From JALZAA01 sp035316025 (GTDB taxonomy: Bacteria > Actinomycetota > Acidimicrobiia > IMCC26256 > JACDBD01), in assembly GCA_035316025.1 (NCBI GenBank), contig DATFXL010000030.1:1-26641 (forward strand): a stretch of DNA of 26,641 bases, read 5' to 3'. Positions within the stretch are counted from its first letter, which is position 1. The number at the start of each line of letters is the position of its first letter. Of the stretch, positions 8,315 to 15,651 are shown piece by piece. The position numbers and the translations under genes were made by a program. The notes beneath the pieces are model-generated. The model saw only the letters and a list, made by a program, of their open reading frames with translations. It did no database searches and had not been told where the DNA came from.

Positions 8315-9316
8315 TCAGGCCACCGCCTCGCCCCGGATGGGGAGGCCGGCAGCGCGGTAGACGGCGTCGATGACGCGCATGTTCTCCACGGAGTCGGCCG
8401 GTGGTGTGAGGATGGGCGTGCCGTGCAACACGGCGCTCGTGAATGCCTCGAGCTGGTAGGCGTAGGTCGGCTTGCGCGGGAACTTCTCACGCTCCTTCTT
8501 CCCGTCCTGCATCACCGTGAACCGGGAGAAGAACTGCGGGCCGGTCTGGTTGAAGACGCGGAGCTCACCCCGACTCCCCGACGCCCGGATCGACAGCTTG
8601 AGCGGCGTGCTCGACCACAACGAGCACGTCATGCGACCCGTGTGACCTTCCGGCCAGCGCATGTCGGCTTGCATCCAGCGGTCGACGCGGGGCGACTGGA
8701 GGCGAGCGTGGGCATTGACGACCTCGGGGTCGTCCCCGCCGAGCAGTCGCAGCTGGTGCACGGTGTACGCGCCGACGTCCATGGTCGCTCCGCCGCCGAG
8801 GTCGTACTGGTAGCGGATGTCCCTGAAGAGTGGCAACGGAATGCACATGGTCGTCTCGACGCGTTCGAGCCGACCGAGCTCGCCGCCCGCCACGACGTCG
8901 TGCATCCGTTGCGCCAGCGGGTGGTAGCGGTAGTGGAATGCCTCCATCACGACCAGCCCCGTACTTTCGGCGGCCGTCGCCACCTCCTCGGCTTCGGCGG
9001 CGTTCGAGGTGAACGGCTTCTCGCACAGGACGTGCTTGCCGGCTGCGATCGCCTTCAGCGTCCACTCGGCGTGCAGGCCGTTCGGTAGCGGGTTGTAGAT
9101 CGCGTCGATGTCCGGGGCGGCGATGACGTCGTCGTACGTCGCGTACACGGTCGGGATCTTGTGCTTGCGGGCGAACCGCTCGGCTCGGTCGGGGTCACGC
9201 GCCGCGACCGCGACGACCTCGGCCTCGCCCACGCTTCGTGCCGGCTTGACCAACGCGCCCGGTGTGATGCGCGCCGCCCCGAGGGTCCCGATCCGGACCG
9301 TCCCCCCTGCATTCAT
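8315..9316 (-). CDS. Gfo/Idh/MocA-family NAD(P)-dependent dehydrogenase
   Basis: A 333-residue oxidoreductase of the glucose-fructose oxidoreductase family. An N-terminal Rossmann segment (VRIGTLGAARITPGAL) is followed by the signature CEKPF with Lys100, then AFHYRYHPL (about 128-135) and MDVGAYTVHQL (180-190), where Asp, Tyr and His fit the family's catalytic set. Members reduce or oxidise sugars, inositols or dihydrodiols; the substrate cannot be told here. Start ATG 9316 overlaps the stop of the upstream F420-type gene by four bases (ATGA read on the minus strand), so both form a two-gene operon. The stop abuts that of fadA6. A role in steroid metabolism is only suggested by location. Confidence 0.82.
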   Translation of the reverse strand: MNAGGTVRIGTLGAARITPGALVKPARSVGEAEVVAVAARDPDRAERFARKHKIPTVYATYDDVIAAPDIDAIYNPLPNGLHAEWTLKAIAAGKHVLCEKPFTSNAAEAEEVATAAESTGLVVMEAFHYRYHPLAQRMHDVVAGGELGRLERVETTMCIPLPLFRDIRYQYDLGGGATMDVGAYTVHQLRLLGGDDPEVVNAHARLQSPRVDRWMQADMRWPEGHTGRMTCSLWSSTPLKLSIRASGSRGELRVFNQTGPQFFSRFTVMQDGKKEREKFPRKPTYAYQLEAFTSAVLHGTPILTPPADSVENMRVIDAVYRAAGLPIRGEAVA

Positions 9317-10152
9317 GCATCCACCAACTTCGCGTAGTCGTCCAGGACGGGCAGAACGACGCCGGCGTCGCCGAGCGGGACACGCAGGACCACCTCGTCG
9401 ATGCCGAACGACTCGTAGTACTCGAGCTTCCCGGGTTCGGGGATCGACCCGAACGGCACGACCCGCACGTCGGCGGGATCGCGACCGGCATGCTCCATCG
9501 CGCGGAGCAGATCGGGCCACGCCTCCCGGATGCCGGAGCCACCGATCGGAATCCAGCCGTTCGCGTACTCGGCGATGTGGGCGAACAAGGTCGGGCCGGC
9601 CGCGCCGCCGACGAGGATCGGCGGCCACGGCTTCTGCACGGGCTTGGGCCACGACCAGCTCGGTGGGAGCCGCACGAACTCGCCGTCGAAGCTCGCTTCG
9701 TCGTCGTCCCAGAGGCGCTGCATCGCCAGCACGTGCTCGCGCGCGATATCGCGGCGACGCCGAGTCTCGACGCCGTGGTTCTCGATCTCGTCCGCGTTCC
9801 ACCCGAAGCCGATGCCGAAGACGAACCGGCCACCCGACAAGTGATCGAGGCTCGCCACCGACTTCGCCGTGACGATCGGGTCGCGCTGGGCGACGAGGCA
9901 GATGCCCGTCCCGACGCGCAGCCGATCGGTCACCGCCGCTGCCATCGTGAGCCCGACGAAGGGGTCGAACGCACGCTTGTAGTGATCGGGCAGCTCGGCG
10001 TCGCCCGTCGGCGGCGGCGTTCGCCGGCTGGTGGGGATGTGCGTGTGCTCGGGGACGTACAGCGACGTGAACCCCCGCTCCTCGGCCGCGAGCGCGAGGT
10101 CGTCGGGACGCATCCCCAGGTCGGTCGAGAACATCGTCACGCCGAACTGCAT
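9313..10152 (-). CDS. LLM-class F420-dependent oxidoreductase, Rv2161c-like
   Basis: Luciferase-like TIM-barrel protein of 279 residues. The sequence MQFGVTMFSTD, VPEHTHIPTSRRTP, RLRVGTGICLVAQRDPI and GGRFVFGIGFGWNADEIENHG matches the Rv2161c-type family (probable F420-dependent oxidoreductases). WPKPVQKPWPPILVGG follows in the middle, as usual. Such enzymes move hydride between reduced deazaflavin F420 and an organic substrate; the substrate is unknown. GAGGAG lies four bases before ATG 10152 on the minus strand, a good ribosome site. The downstream Gfo/Idh gene overlaps it, so the two oxidoreductases are co-translated. Cofactor F420 fits the proposed actinobacterial host. FMN use cannot be excluded from sequence alone. 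Confidence 0.85.
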   Translation of the reverse strand: MQFGVTMFSTDLGMRPDDLALAAEERGFTSLYVPEHTHIPTSRRTPPPTGDAELPDHYKRAFDPFVGLTMAAAVTDRLRVGTGICLVAQRDPIVTAKSVASLDHLSGGRFVFGIGFGWNADEIENHGVETRRRRDIAREHVLAMQRLWDDDEASFDGEFVRLPPSWSWPKPVQKPWPPILVGGAAGPTLFAHIAEYANGWIPIGGSGIREAWPDLLRAMEHAGRDPADVRVVPFGSIPEPGKLEYYESFGIDEVVLRVPLGDAGVVLPVLDDYAKLVDA

Positions 10153-10203
10153 CGCGCTCCTCGGTCACGGCGGCGGGCCGTACCGTACCGACCCGAACCG
10201 GGT

Positions 10204-10209
10204 GATACT
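10204..10209 (+). promoter_or_regulatory. Putative -10 element of a leaderless transcript
   Basis: GATACT, close to the TATACT/TAnnnT consensus, ends exactly six bases before GTG 10216. No Shine-Dalgarno sequence precedes that GTG, so the transcript could start at or next to the start codon. No convincing -35 is seen. Confidence 0.45.
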
Positions 10210-10215
10210 GGAACC

Positions 10216-11502
10216 GTGCGGTGCCGTGAATGCGGGGCCGAGCTCGCCGCCGACGTGCGGGCCTGCCCGGCCTGCGACGCCGACGCCGGTGAAGCGCTCC
10301 CCGTCGTCGACCCGGACGACGCCGAGCTCGCGATCCGGACCGAGGACCGGTACGCGTCCGTCCCGCCCGGTCTGCGCTGGATCCGGTCCCGCGTGCACGA
10401 CATGTCGAAGCAGCTTTCCATCACGATCCTCATCGGGCTCGGGCTGCTCTTCGCGCTCGGGGTGCTGCTGCAGCGTTCGACGAGCGAGCGAGCGGAGCCG
10501 CCGCCGCAGGTGACGGCGCAGAGCCTGCCGAGCCTGCACCGCTCGACCAGCGCGTCGCTCCTCATGCTCGCGCCGGACGGCCTGCACACCCTCGACGTCG
10601 ACGGCCGGCGATTCAGGACCAGTGCGATTGCCGAGCTTCCGCCGGGGCCCGTCACGGCGGCGGCGACGGATGGGAACGACGCCGTGGTCGTCGTCGGCCA
10701 TCGCGCCTACGTCGTGCCGCCGGCGCTCGATCGCGCCGTCGGCATCGGGCCGGCGGTCGAGGTGTATCCGTCGCATCGCGAGGGGCGCGTCTGGCTGCTG
10801 ACGTACCCCGCCGACGGCAGCGTCGTCGCACGGGAGGTCGATCTCGACGGGGTCGAGACCACCCCACCGGCGGTGCTGGGCGGCAGTACCACGGTTCGGG
10901 GCGCCGTCGGTGACGTCGTGGTCGTCGATCGGCTGGGCGCCGACGGCACTCGTCTGCTCGCGACCTGGGATCCCACCCGGCCTGCCGACGCCCCGGCCCC
11001 GTTCCGAACCGACGCGCTGTTCGTCGCCGCCAGTCGGGACGTCGTCGCCAGCCGTCCGTCGCGGTGCTCTGCCGCGCGATGTGACCTCTACCTCGACGCG
11101 CCCGCGACCGGGGAACGCCGGGTCATCGAGAACGCACTCGGTGGTGGAGGCGTCACGGCGGCTGCCTTCACGGACAGCGGCCGTCGGCTCGCTGTCGTCG
11201 AGACCGACGGGGACCGTTCGCGCGGCACCATCGTCGACACGACGACGGGTGCCGTGAGCCGGTTCACCGCCGACCCCACGACGCAGGCACGGCCGGCGCT
11301 GGCGTGGAATCGCAACAGCTCCTGGTTGTTCCTCGCCACGAGCAGCGGGACAGTCGACGCCGTCGACCGCAACGGCCACTCGTACGCCGTGCCCGTAGCG
11401 CGCATCGAAGAGGGTACCGGTCTCCTTCCGCGTTCGGCGGCCTTGCCCCACCGGCACACCGCATCCACCCCACCGAACGGCGGCTCGCGGCATCGCACGT
11501 GA
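10216..11502 (+). CDS. Zinc-ribbon, single-pass membrane protein with propeller-like extracytoplasmic domain
   Basis: A 428-residue protein of unknown function. It starts with a short zinc-ribbon (Cys3, Cys6, Cys17, Cys20), then an acidic linker and one membrane helix (about 68-85, ITILIGLGLLFALGVLL). The remainder, which should lie outside the cell, has repeated beta-strand-like stretches such as SLLMLAPDGLHTLDVDG, TAAAFTDSGRRLAVVETD and LAWNRNSSWLFLATSSG that recall WD40 or TolB-type propeller blades. I chose GTG 10216 because it places the CxxC ribbon at the very N-terminus and follows a good -10 element. The last 20 residues (ALPHRHTASTPPNGGSRHRT) look unlike folded protein and may reflect a lost downstream part (see the entry at 11503). 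Function is not assigned. Confidence 0.65.
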   Translation: MRCRECGAELAADVRACPACDADAGEALPVVDPDDAELAIRTEDRYASVPPGLRWIRSRVHDMSKQLSITILIGLGLLFALGVLLQRSTSERAEPPPQVTAQSLPSLHRSTSASLLMLAPDGLHTLDVDGRRFRTSAIAELPPGPVTAAATDGNDAVVVVGHRAYVVPPALDRAVGIGPAVEVYPSHREGRVWLLTYPADGSVVAREVDLDGVETTPPAVLGGSTTVRGAVGDVVVVDRLGADGTRLLATWDPTRPADAPAPFRTDALFVAASRDVVASRPSRCSAARCDLYLDAPATGERRVIENALGGGGVTAAAFTDSGRRLAVVETDGDRSRGTIVDTTTGAVSRFTADPTTQARPALAWNRNSSWLFLATSSGTVDAVDRNGHSYAVPVARIEEGTGLLPRSAALPHRHTASTPPNGGSRHRT

Positions 11503-11736
11503 ACCTCGTCGCGAACGAGTCGCCCGCCATGCAGGAATTACCGGGTCAACGACGACGGGTGGCGCGAACTCACACGCCCGGACACTCTCGACGCCGAACT
11601 GTTCGAATGCCGCCATAACTCTCGGCGGTCAGGCCCGCGAGTCCTGTAGGCCGAGATTGTCTCACGGCTCTACCTGCGCGAGCATCACGACGCCTTGCGT
11701 GCCGACTCGTACCGGCGCCTCGGGAGGCGGCGATGA
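11503..11736 (+). pseudogene. Possible decayed coding stretch, same frame as the upstream gene
   Basis: This 230-base gap contains no intact gene. Past the stop at 11500-11502 the same frame reads plausible protein: NYRVNDDGWRELTRPDTL, then AELFECRHNSRR, a TAG at 11647-11649, then AEIVSRLYLREHHDALRADS and a final TGA at 11734-11736 that overlaps the next start (ATGA). Third-position GC by hand count is about 73% before and 82% after the TAG, compatible with former coding. No start codon suits the second half. It may be the worn C-terminal end of the upstream gene or a separate broken gene coupled to the secreted protein downstream. Chance is a real alternative. Confidence 0.25.
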
Positions 11737-12284
11737 AACTCGTGGGCATCGCGGTCATCGCGTTCATCGCGTTCCCGACCGCATCGCCCGCGCCCGTTCT
11801 CGGGACCATCGGTGCAGCTCTGCAAGCGCACGGCATAACGGCATGCGAGACACCTGACTGGAGCACTTTCAGCCACGCGCAGGACAGCAGACCCTTCCGC
11901 GACGAGCGGACACGGCGGGCGCGCATCGTCGTCGTCGCCCCGCAAGCGTGCCCAACGGTTGATCCTCACACGGGCGACGTGTACGGGGTCGACGCCAACA
12001 AGGTCAGCGTCATCGAAACCTTCGTGTTCAAGTCGCCCTCTGCACTGAGGCGTCACGCGCCGAGCTACATGGACTACGAAGAAGCGTTTTCCGAGCTTCG
12101 GAAGGGTGCCAAGCACGCTCTCTATCGCGGGATCGGGTATGTCCTGAACCGACAAACCTTGATCACGATGAAGGAGTTGCCGCCGCCGGGAATGGAGGAA
12201 GCGTTCAGCGGGGCGATGAGCGATCTGGGCGCGCGCCAGCAGTATGTGTCGACGCTCTGGCGGGACATGCACGCGAACCTTTGA
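11733..12284 (+). CDS. Small secreted protein of unknown function
   Basis: A 183-residue protein with a likely signal peptide: MKLVGIAVIAFIAFPTASPA, a short basic start, hydrophobic core and small residues suited to cleavage near 20. The mature part has three cysteines (in TACETPDW, APQACPTV and none clearly paired elsewhere) and a charged, helical second half (SPSALRRHAPSYMDYEEAF; RKGAKHALYRGIGYVL). I do not recognise a family. GGGAGG lies five bases before the ATG, a strong ribosome site. Codon use seems a little less GC-biased than in the metabolic genes around it, which could mean a different history. It ends 71 bases before a tiny membrane-peptide frame. Confidence 0.55.
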   Translation: MKLVGIAVIAFIAFPTASPAPVLGTIGAALQAHGITACETPDWSTFSHAQDSRPFRDERTRRARIVVVAPQACPTVDPHTGDVYGVDANKVSVIETFVFKSPSALRRHAPSYMDYEEAFSELRKGAKHALYRGIGYVLNRQTLITMKELPPPGMEEAFSGAMSDLGARQQYVSTLWRDMHANL

Positions 12285-12355
12285 CGGCGACCTGCCTTAC
12301 CGGAAACCGAGCGCAATACTCCAGTCGACCAGACGAGGCAGACATTGGAGATTCG

Positions 12356-12454
12356 ATGGTCTTGGCGATCATCACGGTTGTCGTGTGCGTGCTCGGCTTC
12401 CCGCTCGCGATGGCGATGGCTTACCTCATCGAACCAACGCCGCCGAAGGGCTGA
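12356..12454 (+). CDS. Possible 32-residue single-helix membrane peptide
   Basis: The peptide starts MVLAIITVVVCVLGFPLAM and ends AYLIEPTPPKG: an N-terminal hydrophobic helix of about 22 residues followed by a short Pro-rich tail. TTGGAG sits five bases upstream of the ATG. It occupies most of the otherwise empty stretch 12285-12470 and lies on the same strand as the secreted protein before it. Too short for statistical support; kept because ribosome site, helix and position agree. Confidence 0.35.
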   Translation: MVLAIITVVVCVLGFPLAMAMAYLIEPTPPKG

Positions 12455-12470
12455 TCAACAAACTTCCGCG

Positions 12471-13247
12471 TTAGGCGGGCATGATCGAGCCGCCGTCGAC
12501 GCACAGCACCTGACCGGTGACGAGCGCGGCGTCGTCGCTCGCGAAGAACACCGCTGTGCCGGCCAGGTCATCGGGCTCGAGCTTGCGTTTCATCGCGCTC
12601 ATCGCCGGGAGCATGTCGATGATGCCCTCGGGGACGATCTTCTTCGTCGCCTCGGTCATCGTCACGCCGGGCGCGATGCAGTTCACCGTGATGTTGTACT
12701 GACCGAGTTGACCGGCGAGGAACTTCGTGAGGCCGACGACGCCCCACTTCGTCTGGCTGTAAGTGAACGCGCCGACTTCGTGGAACTCGGCGACGGGCGC
12801 GATGTTGTACAGGTAGGCGGCACCCGACGACTGATTGATGATGCGGCCCCACTGCTGCTCGACCATCGTCGGCGCGCAGGCCTTCGCCATGAGCCAGGCC
12901 CCGTGCAGGTTCACGCCGAAGACCTTCTGGAGGTACTCGTAGTCGTTCCGCTCGTTGTCGATGTCGTAATAGAGCGCGGCGTTGTTGACGAGAATGTCGA
13001 TCCCGCCGAACTGCTCCCTGGTCGCAGCCGCGCACGCCAGCGTCGACTGCTCGTCGGAGATGTCGGTCTGCACGAAGGCGGCGTCGCCGAGCTTCTCGAG
13101 CTGGTCCATCGCCGATGCCGCCCGATCCTCGTTGATCTCGGCGACGACGACCTGCGCGCTCTCCTCGAGGAACCGCTTTGCGTACGCGAGGCCGATGCCC
13201 TGCCCGGCGCCCGTGATGACGGCGACCCTGCCGTCGAGCCGACCCAT
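12471..13247 (-). CDS. Short-chain dehydrogenase/reductase (SDR)
   Basis: Classical NAD(P)-dependent SDR of 258 residues. It has the cofactor motif TGAGQGIG (12-19), NNAA (88-91), the catalytic Ser in INQSSGAAY (140-141), and Tyr163 and Lys167 in FTYSQTKWG. The C-terminus CVDGGSIMPA is typical. ATG 13247 is preceded by AGGGG at seven bases; a longer frame upstream has no support because it would run through the dehydratase gene. It lies 20 bases downstream of that dehydratase on the same strand, so an oxidation/hydration pair acting on acyl-CoAs is a fair guess. An IpdF-type hydroxy-indane dehydrogenase role is possible but not shown by the sequence. Confidence 0.85.
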   Translation of the reverse strand: MGRLDGRVAVITGAGQGIGLAYAKRFLEESAQVVVAEINEDRAASAMDQLEKLGDAAFVQTDISDEQSTLACAAATREQFGGIDILVNNAALYYDIDNERNDYEYLQKVFGVNLHGAWLMAKACAPTMVEQQWGRIINQSSGAAYLYNIAPVAEFHEVGAFTYSQTKWGVVGLTKFLAGQLGQYNITVNCIAPGVTMTEATKKIVPEGIIDMLPAMSAMKRKLEPDDLAGTAVFFASDDAALVTGQVLCVDGGSIMPA

Positions 13248-13267
13248 GCCGAAGCCCCTGCGCGCTG

Positions 13268-13762
13268 CTAGGAGCGGTGGATGAGGTTGAAGCGCTCCGT
13301 CACCACCGGGGTGTTGCGCTTCTCGTCGCGCCACACGGTCTCGGTCACGACGAACGTCATCGTGCGGCCCTTGCTCTCCTTCTCGTAGATGTCGACGATG
13401 CGGCCCTCGCCCAGCAGCACGTCGCCGACGACGATCGGCCGGTGGTAGTCGAACTCCTGCTCGCCATGGAGGACGAGGCCACCACGGGAGAACAGCTCGC
13501 CCATCACCTTGTGCATCGGGTTCTCGCCGCCGGTCGGGTCCTCGGGTTGCTGCTCTGCGAATCGGCCCCAGTACTGCATGGCGAACGACCACGTGGGCGG
13601 GGCGGGGATGTCGTCGAACCCGGCCGCCTTGGCCGCGGCCGGGTCGTGGTACACGCGGTTCTCGTCCTTGATCGCGCTGGCGAAGTTCGAGACCGGGCCG
13701 CGCTCGACGACGACGCGGTGTGCTCCCGTCGGCTTGCCGATGACGCTCGTGTCGAGGGCCAT
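13268..13762 (-). CDS. FAS1-like MaoC N-terminal hot-dog dehydratase
   Basis: A 164-residue protein resembling the N-terminal (FAS1-like) half of MaoC dehydratases: GKPTGAHRVVVERGPVSNFA, VYHDPAAAKAAGFDDIPAPP, TWSFAMQYWGRF and HGEQEFDYHRPIVVGD. Related actinobacterial hydratases work as pairs of such a half with a catalytic MaoC hot-dog half bearing the Asp-His dyad. No second half is seen beside it. Two in-frame ATGs exist (13777 and 13762). I prefer 13762 because AGGAAAG lies just upstream and the peptide MALDTSVIGKPTGA fits the family. It heads a minus-strand pair with the SDR and is divergent from the SDR at 13873. Confidence 0.8.
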   Translation of the reverse strand: MALDTSVIGKPTGAHRVVVERGPVSNFASAIKDENRVYHDPAAAKAAGFDDIPAPPTWSFAMQYWGRFAEQQPEDPTGGENPMHKVMGELFSRGGLVLHGEQEFDYHRPIVVGDVLLGEGRIVDIYEKESKGRTMTFVVTETVWRDEKRNTPVVTERFNLIHRS

Positions 13763-13799
13763 GCTTTCCTTTCCCATGTGGTGTGCGCGGTCCCGCGCT

Positions 13800-13828
13800 T
13801 TGACGGACGCGTGAACGACCGCGATACG
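13800..13828 (+). promoter_or_regulatory. Putative promoter of the SDR operon
   Basis: TTGACG (13800-13805), a 17-base spacer and GATACG (13823-13828) make a good sigma-70-type promoter. Transcription would begin near 13835, giving a leader of about 38 bases before ATG 13873. The same -10 block recurs at 21151. Confidence 0.5.
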
Positions 13829-13829
13829 G

Positions 13830-13843
13830 TGACGCCGACGTCA
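13830..13843. promoter_or_regulatory. Candidate operator TGAC-N6-GTCA (site A)
   Basis: TGACGCCGACGTCA, with inverted arms TGACG/CGTCA around CCGA, lies directly after the -10 element and over the expected transcription start. A matching inverted repeat follows an identical -10 block at 21158-21171. The size and position suit a dimeric repressor such as a TetR protein. Confidence 0.4.
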
Positions 13844-13872
13844 GTTTTCAACGCGGGGAGAAGGGCGCGCAA

Positions 13873-14808
13873 ATGGGGTTGTTGGACGGCAAGGTCGCGA
13901 TCGTCACCGGCGCCGGTAACGGCGTCGGGCGGGGCGAGGCCATCGAGCTGGCCGACCAGGGCGGGAAGGTCGTCGTCAACGACCTCGGCGTCTCGGTGAC
14001 GGGGGAAGGCGCCGACAAGCGCACCGCCGACGAGGTCGTCGACGTCATCAAGGGCCGGGGCGGAGAAGCAGTTGCAAACTACGACGACGTCGCCGACTTC
14101 AACGGCGCCAAGAACATCATCGGCACCGCGGTGGACGCATTTGGCGCGCTCGACATTCTCGTCAACAACGCCGGAATCCTGCGGGACAAGATGCTCTTCA
14201 CGATGGCTGAGGACGACTTCGACTCCGTCATTCGCGTGCACCTGAAGGGCACGTGGAACACGATGCACCATGCATCGTCGTACTGGCGGGCGGAGTCCAA
14301 GGAAGGCCGCCAGCCCAGCGCGTCGATCGTCAACACGGTTTCGAGCGCCGGGCTCCAGGGCCAGGCGAGCCAGTCGAACTACGGCGCAGCGAAGGCAGGC
14401 ATCGCCGCGATGACGATCATCGCCAGCCTCGAGCTCACGAGATACGGCGTGCGGGCCAACTGCATCGGCCCCGGCGGCTTCACCCGGATGGTCGGTCAGG
14501 CCCGCCAGGACATCACGATCAAGAACCCCGAGGAGTACACGGAGTTCGACGGCATGAACCCCGGGAACTCGGCGCCGGCGGTGGCGTGGCTCGCCTCCGA
14601 CGAGTCGAAGCCGACGACGGGTCAGGTGCTGCGCATGGTCGGCAACTCGCTGTGCGTATACGAGCCGTGGCAGATGGGCGAGGAGTTCTTCGCGACGGAT
14701 GGCGAAGGGAAGCCGGCCCGCTGGGATGCCGCCGACGTGGGCAGCATCCTGAACAAGTACGTCTTCCACACGGTCAACCCCGGTATCGCCGCACAACAGC
14801 GTCGGTAG
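13873..14808 (+). CDS. SDR of the 17-beta-HSD type 4 kind, Rv3548c/Hsd4B-like
   Basis: A 311-residue SDR like the dehydrogenase part of peroxisomal multifunctional enzyme type 2. It contains TGAGNGVG (12-19), VVVNDLGVSVTGEG (33-46, the typical NDxG stretch of this subgroup), NNAGILRDKM (98-107), Ser157/158, and Tyr170 and Lys174 in SNYGAAKAG. Such proteins oxidise 3-hydroxyacyl-CoAs, including steroid side-chain intermediates, or 17-hydroxysteroids. The C-terminal extension past residue 260 (EFFATDGEGKPARWDAADVG) is also usual. It is first in a plus-strand series; the crotonase follows after nine bases. Rv3548c, in the mycobacterial ring C/D regulon, is the nearest protein I recall, but Hsd4B is similar. 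Confidence 0.82.
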   Translation: MGLLDGKVAIVTGAGNGVGRGEAIELADQGGKVVVNDLGVSVTGEGADKRTADEVVDVIKGRGGEAVANYDDVADFNGAKNIIGTAVDAFGALDILVNNAGILRDKMLFTMAEDDFDSVIRVHLKGTWNTMHHASSYWRAESKEGRQPSASIVNTVSSAGLQGQASQSNYGAAKAGIAAMTIIASLELTRYGVRANCIGPGGFTRMVGQARQDITIKNPEEYTEFDGMNPGNSAPAVAWLASDESKPTTGQVLRMVGNSLCVYEPWQMGEEFFATDGEGKPARWDAADVGSILNKYVFHTVNPGIAAQQRR

Positions 14809-14811
14809 CCT
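14806..14811 (+). promoter_or_regulatory. Putative internal -10 element (leaderless)
   Basis: TAGCCT fits TAnnnT, overlaps the stop codon of the SDR gene and ends six bases before GTG 14818. No Shine-Dalgarno sequence precedes that start. It could give a second, leaderless transcript inside the operon, or be chance. Confidence 0.3.
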
Positions 14812-14817
14812 GGCGCC

Positions 14818-15645
14818 GTGGACACCGACTTCGAGACGCTCCTCTACGAGGAGCGTGACGGCGTCGCCTGGGTCACGCTCAACCGGCCGGACCGCCTCAA
14901 CGCCTTCAACTCTCTCATGCAGCGCGAGCTCCACGCGCTGTGGCGCGGTCTCCGGCGCGACGATGACGTGCGTTGCGTGGTCCTGACGGGCGCGGGCGAG
15001 AAGGCCTTCTGCACCGGCATCGACCGGATGGAGCAGATGGGCGGCGAGGGCGACGACACGACCGATCCCGACGTGGTCGGCGCCGGGAGCACGCCGTTCA
15101 TGTTCAACGACCCCGGCGACAACATCGGCCCCAAAAGCTCCGACCTGTGGAAGCCGGTGATCGCGGCCGTCAACGGCATGGCCTGCGGCGGCGCTTTCTA
15201 CATGCTCGGCGAGGTCGAGTTCATCATCGCCGCCGAGCACGCCACCTTCTTCGACCCGCACGTCACGTACGGGATGACCGCCGCCTTCGAGCCCATTCAC
15301 ATGTCGGGGATCATGCCGTTCGGTGAGATCATGCGGCTGTCCCTGCTCGGGAACTACGAGCGCCTGTCCGCCAGACGCGCCTACGAGATCGGCCTCGTAT
15401 CGGAGGTCGCGCCCAAGGAGGAGCTGCGCGAGCGCACCACGTGGGCCGCGAACGCCATCGCGTCCCAACCGCCGCTCGCGATCGAGGGCACCGTGCGCGC
15501 CATCTGGAGCGCACGCGAGCTCGGACAGCGTCAGGCCCTCCGGCTGGGGTACGCCTATGTCGGTCTGGGGACGAACCAGGAATCCATCGCGCAAGGGCAG
15601 AAGCTCTTCGAGTCGGGCACGCGCATCGACTGGCGTTCGAGATAG
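14818..15645 (+). CDS. Enoyl-CoA hydratase/isomerase family protein
   Basis: Crotonase-fold protein of 275 residues. VTLNRPDRLNAFNSLM, VLTGAGEKAFCTGIDRM (first oxyanion-hole segment) and AAVNGMACGGAFYMLGEVEF (second) are clear. Position of the general acid/base is uncertain: around TYGMTAAFEPIHMSGIMP the sequence departs from the usual GxxPxxG form, so hydratase, isomerase and hydrolase remain open. An acidic insert (GGEGDDTTDPDVVGAG, about 77-92) follows the first loop. It stands between an SDR and a thiolase-fold gene with gaps of nine and six bases, which suggests one beta-oxidation-like module. No ribosome site is evident before the GTG. Confidence 0.8.
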   Translation: MDTDFETLLYEERDGVAWVTLNRPDRLNAFNSLMQRELHALWRGLRRDDDVRCVVLTGAGEKAFCTGIDRMEQMGGEGDDTTDPDVVGAGSTPFMFNDPGDNIGPKSSDLWKPVIAAVNGMACGGAFYMLGEVEFIIAAEHATFFDPHVTYGMTAAFEPIHMSGIMPFGEIMRLSLLGNYERLSARRAYEIGLVSEVAPKEELRERTTWAANAIASQPPLAIEGTVRAIWSARELGQRQALRLGYAYVGLGTNQESIAQGQKLFESGTRIDWRSR

Positions 15646-15651
15646 CACGCG

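Noticed and set aside
8300..8330. Terminator between fadA6 and the convergent dehydrogenase.
   Set aside because: The stop codons abut (8314/8315), and I found no hairpin with a T-run nearby; similar searches at 22323-22334 and 25076-25080 were also negative.
11503..12470. Insertion sequence or phage remnant in the lower-confidence region.
   Set aside because: No terminal inverted repeats, target duplications or transposase motifs (DDE, HUH, Tyr recombinase) were seen.
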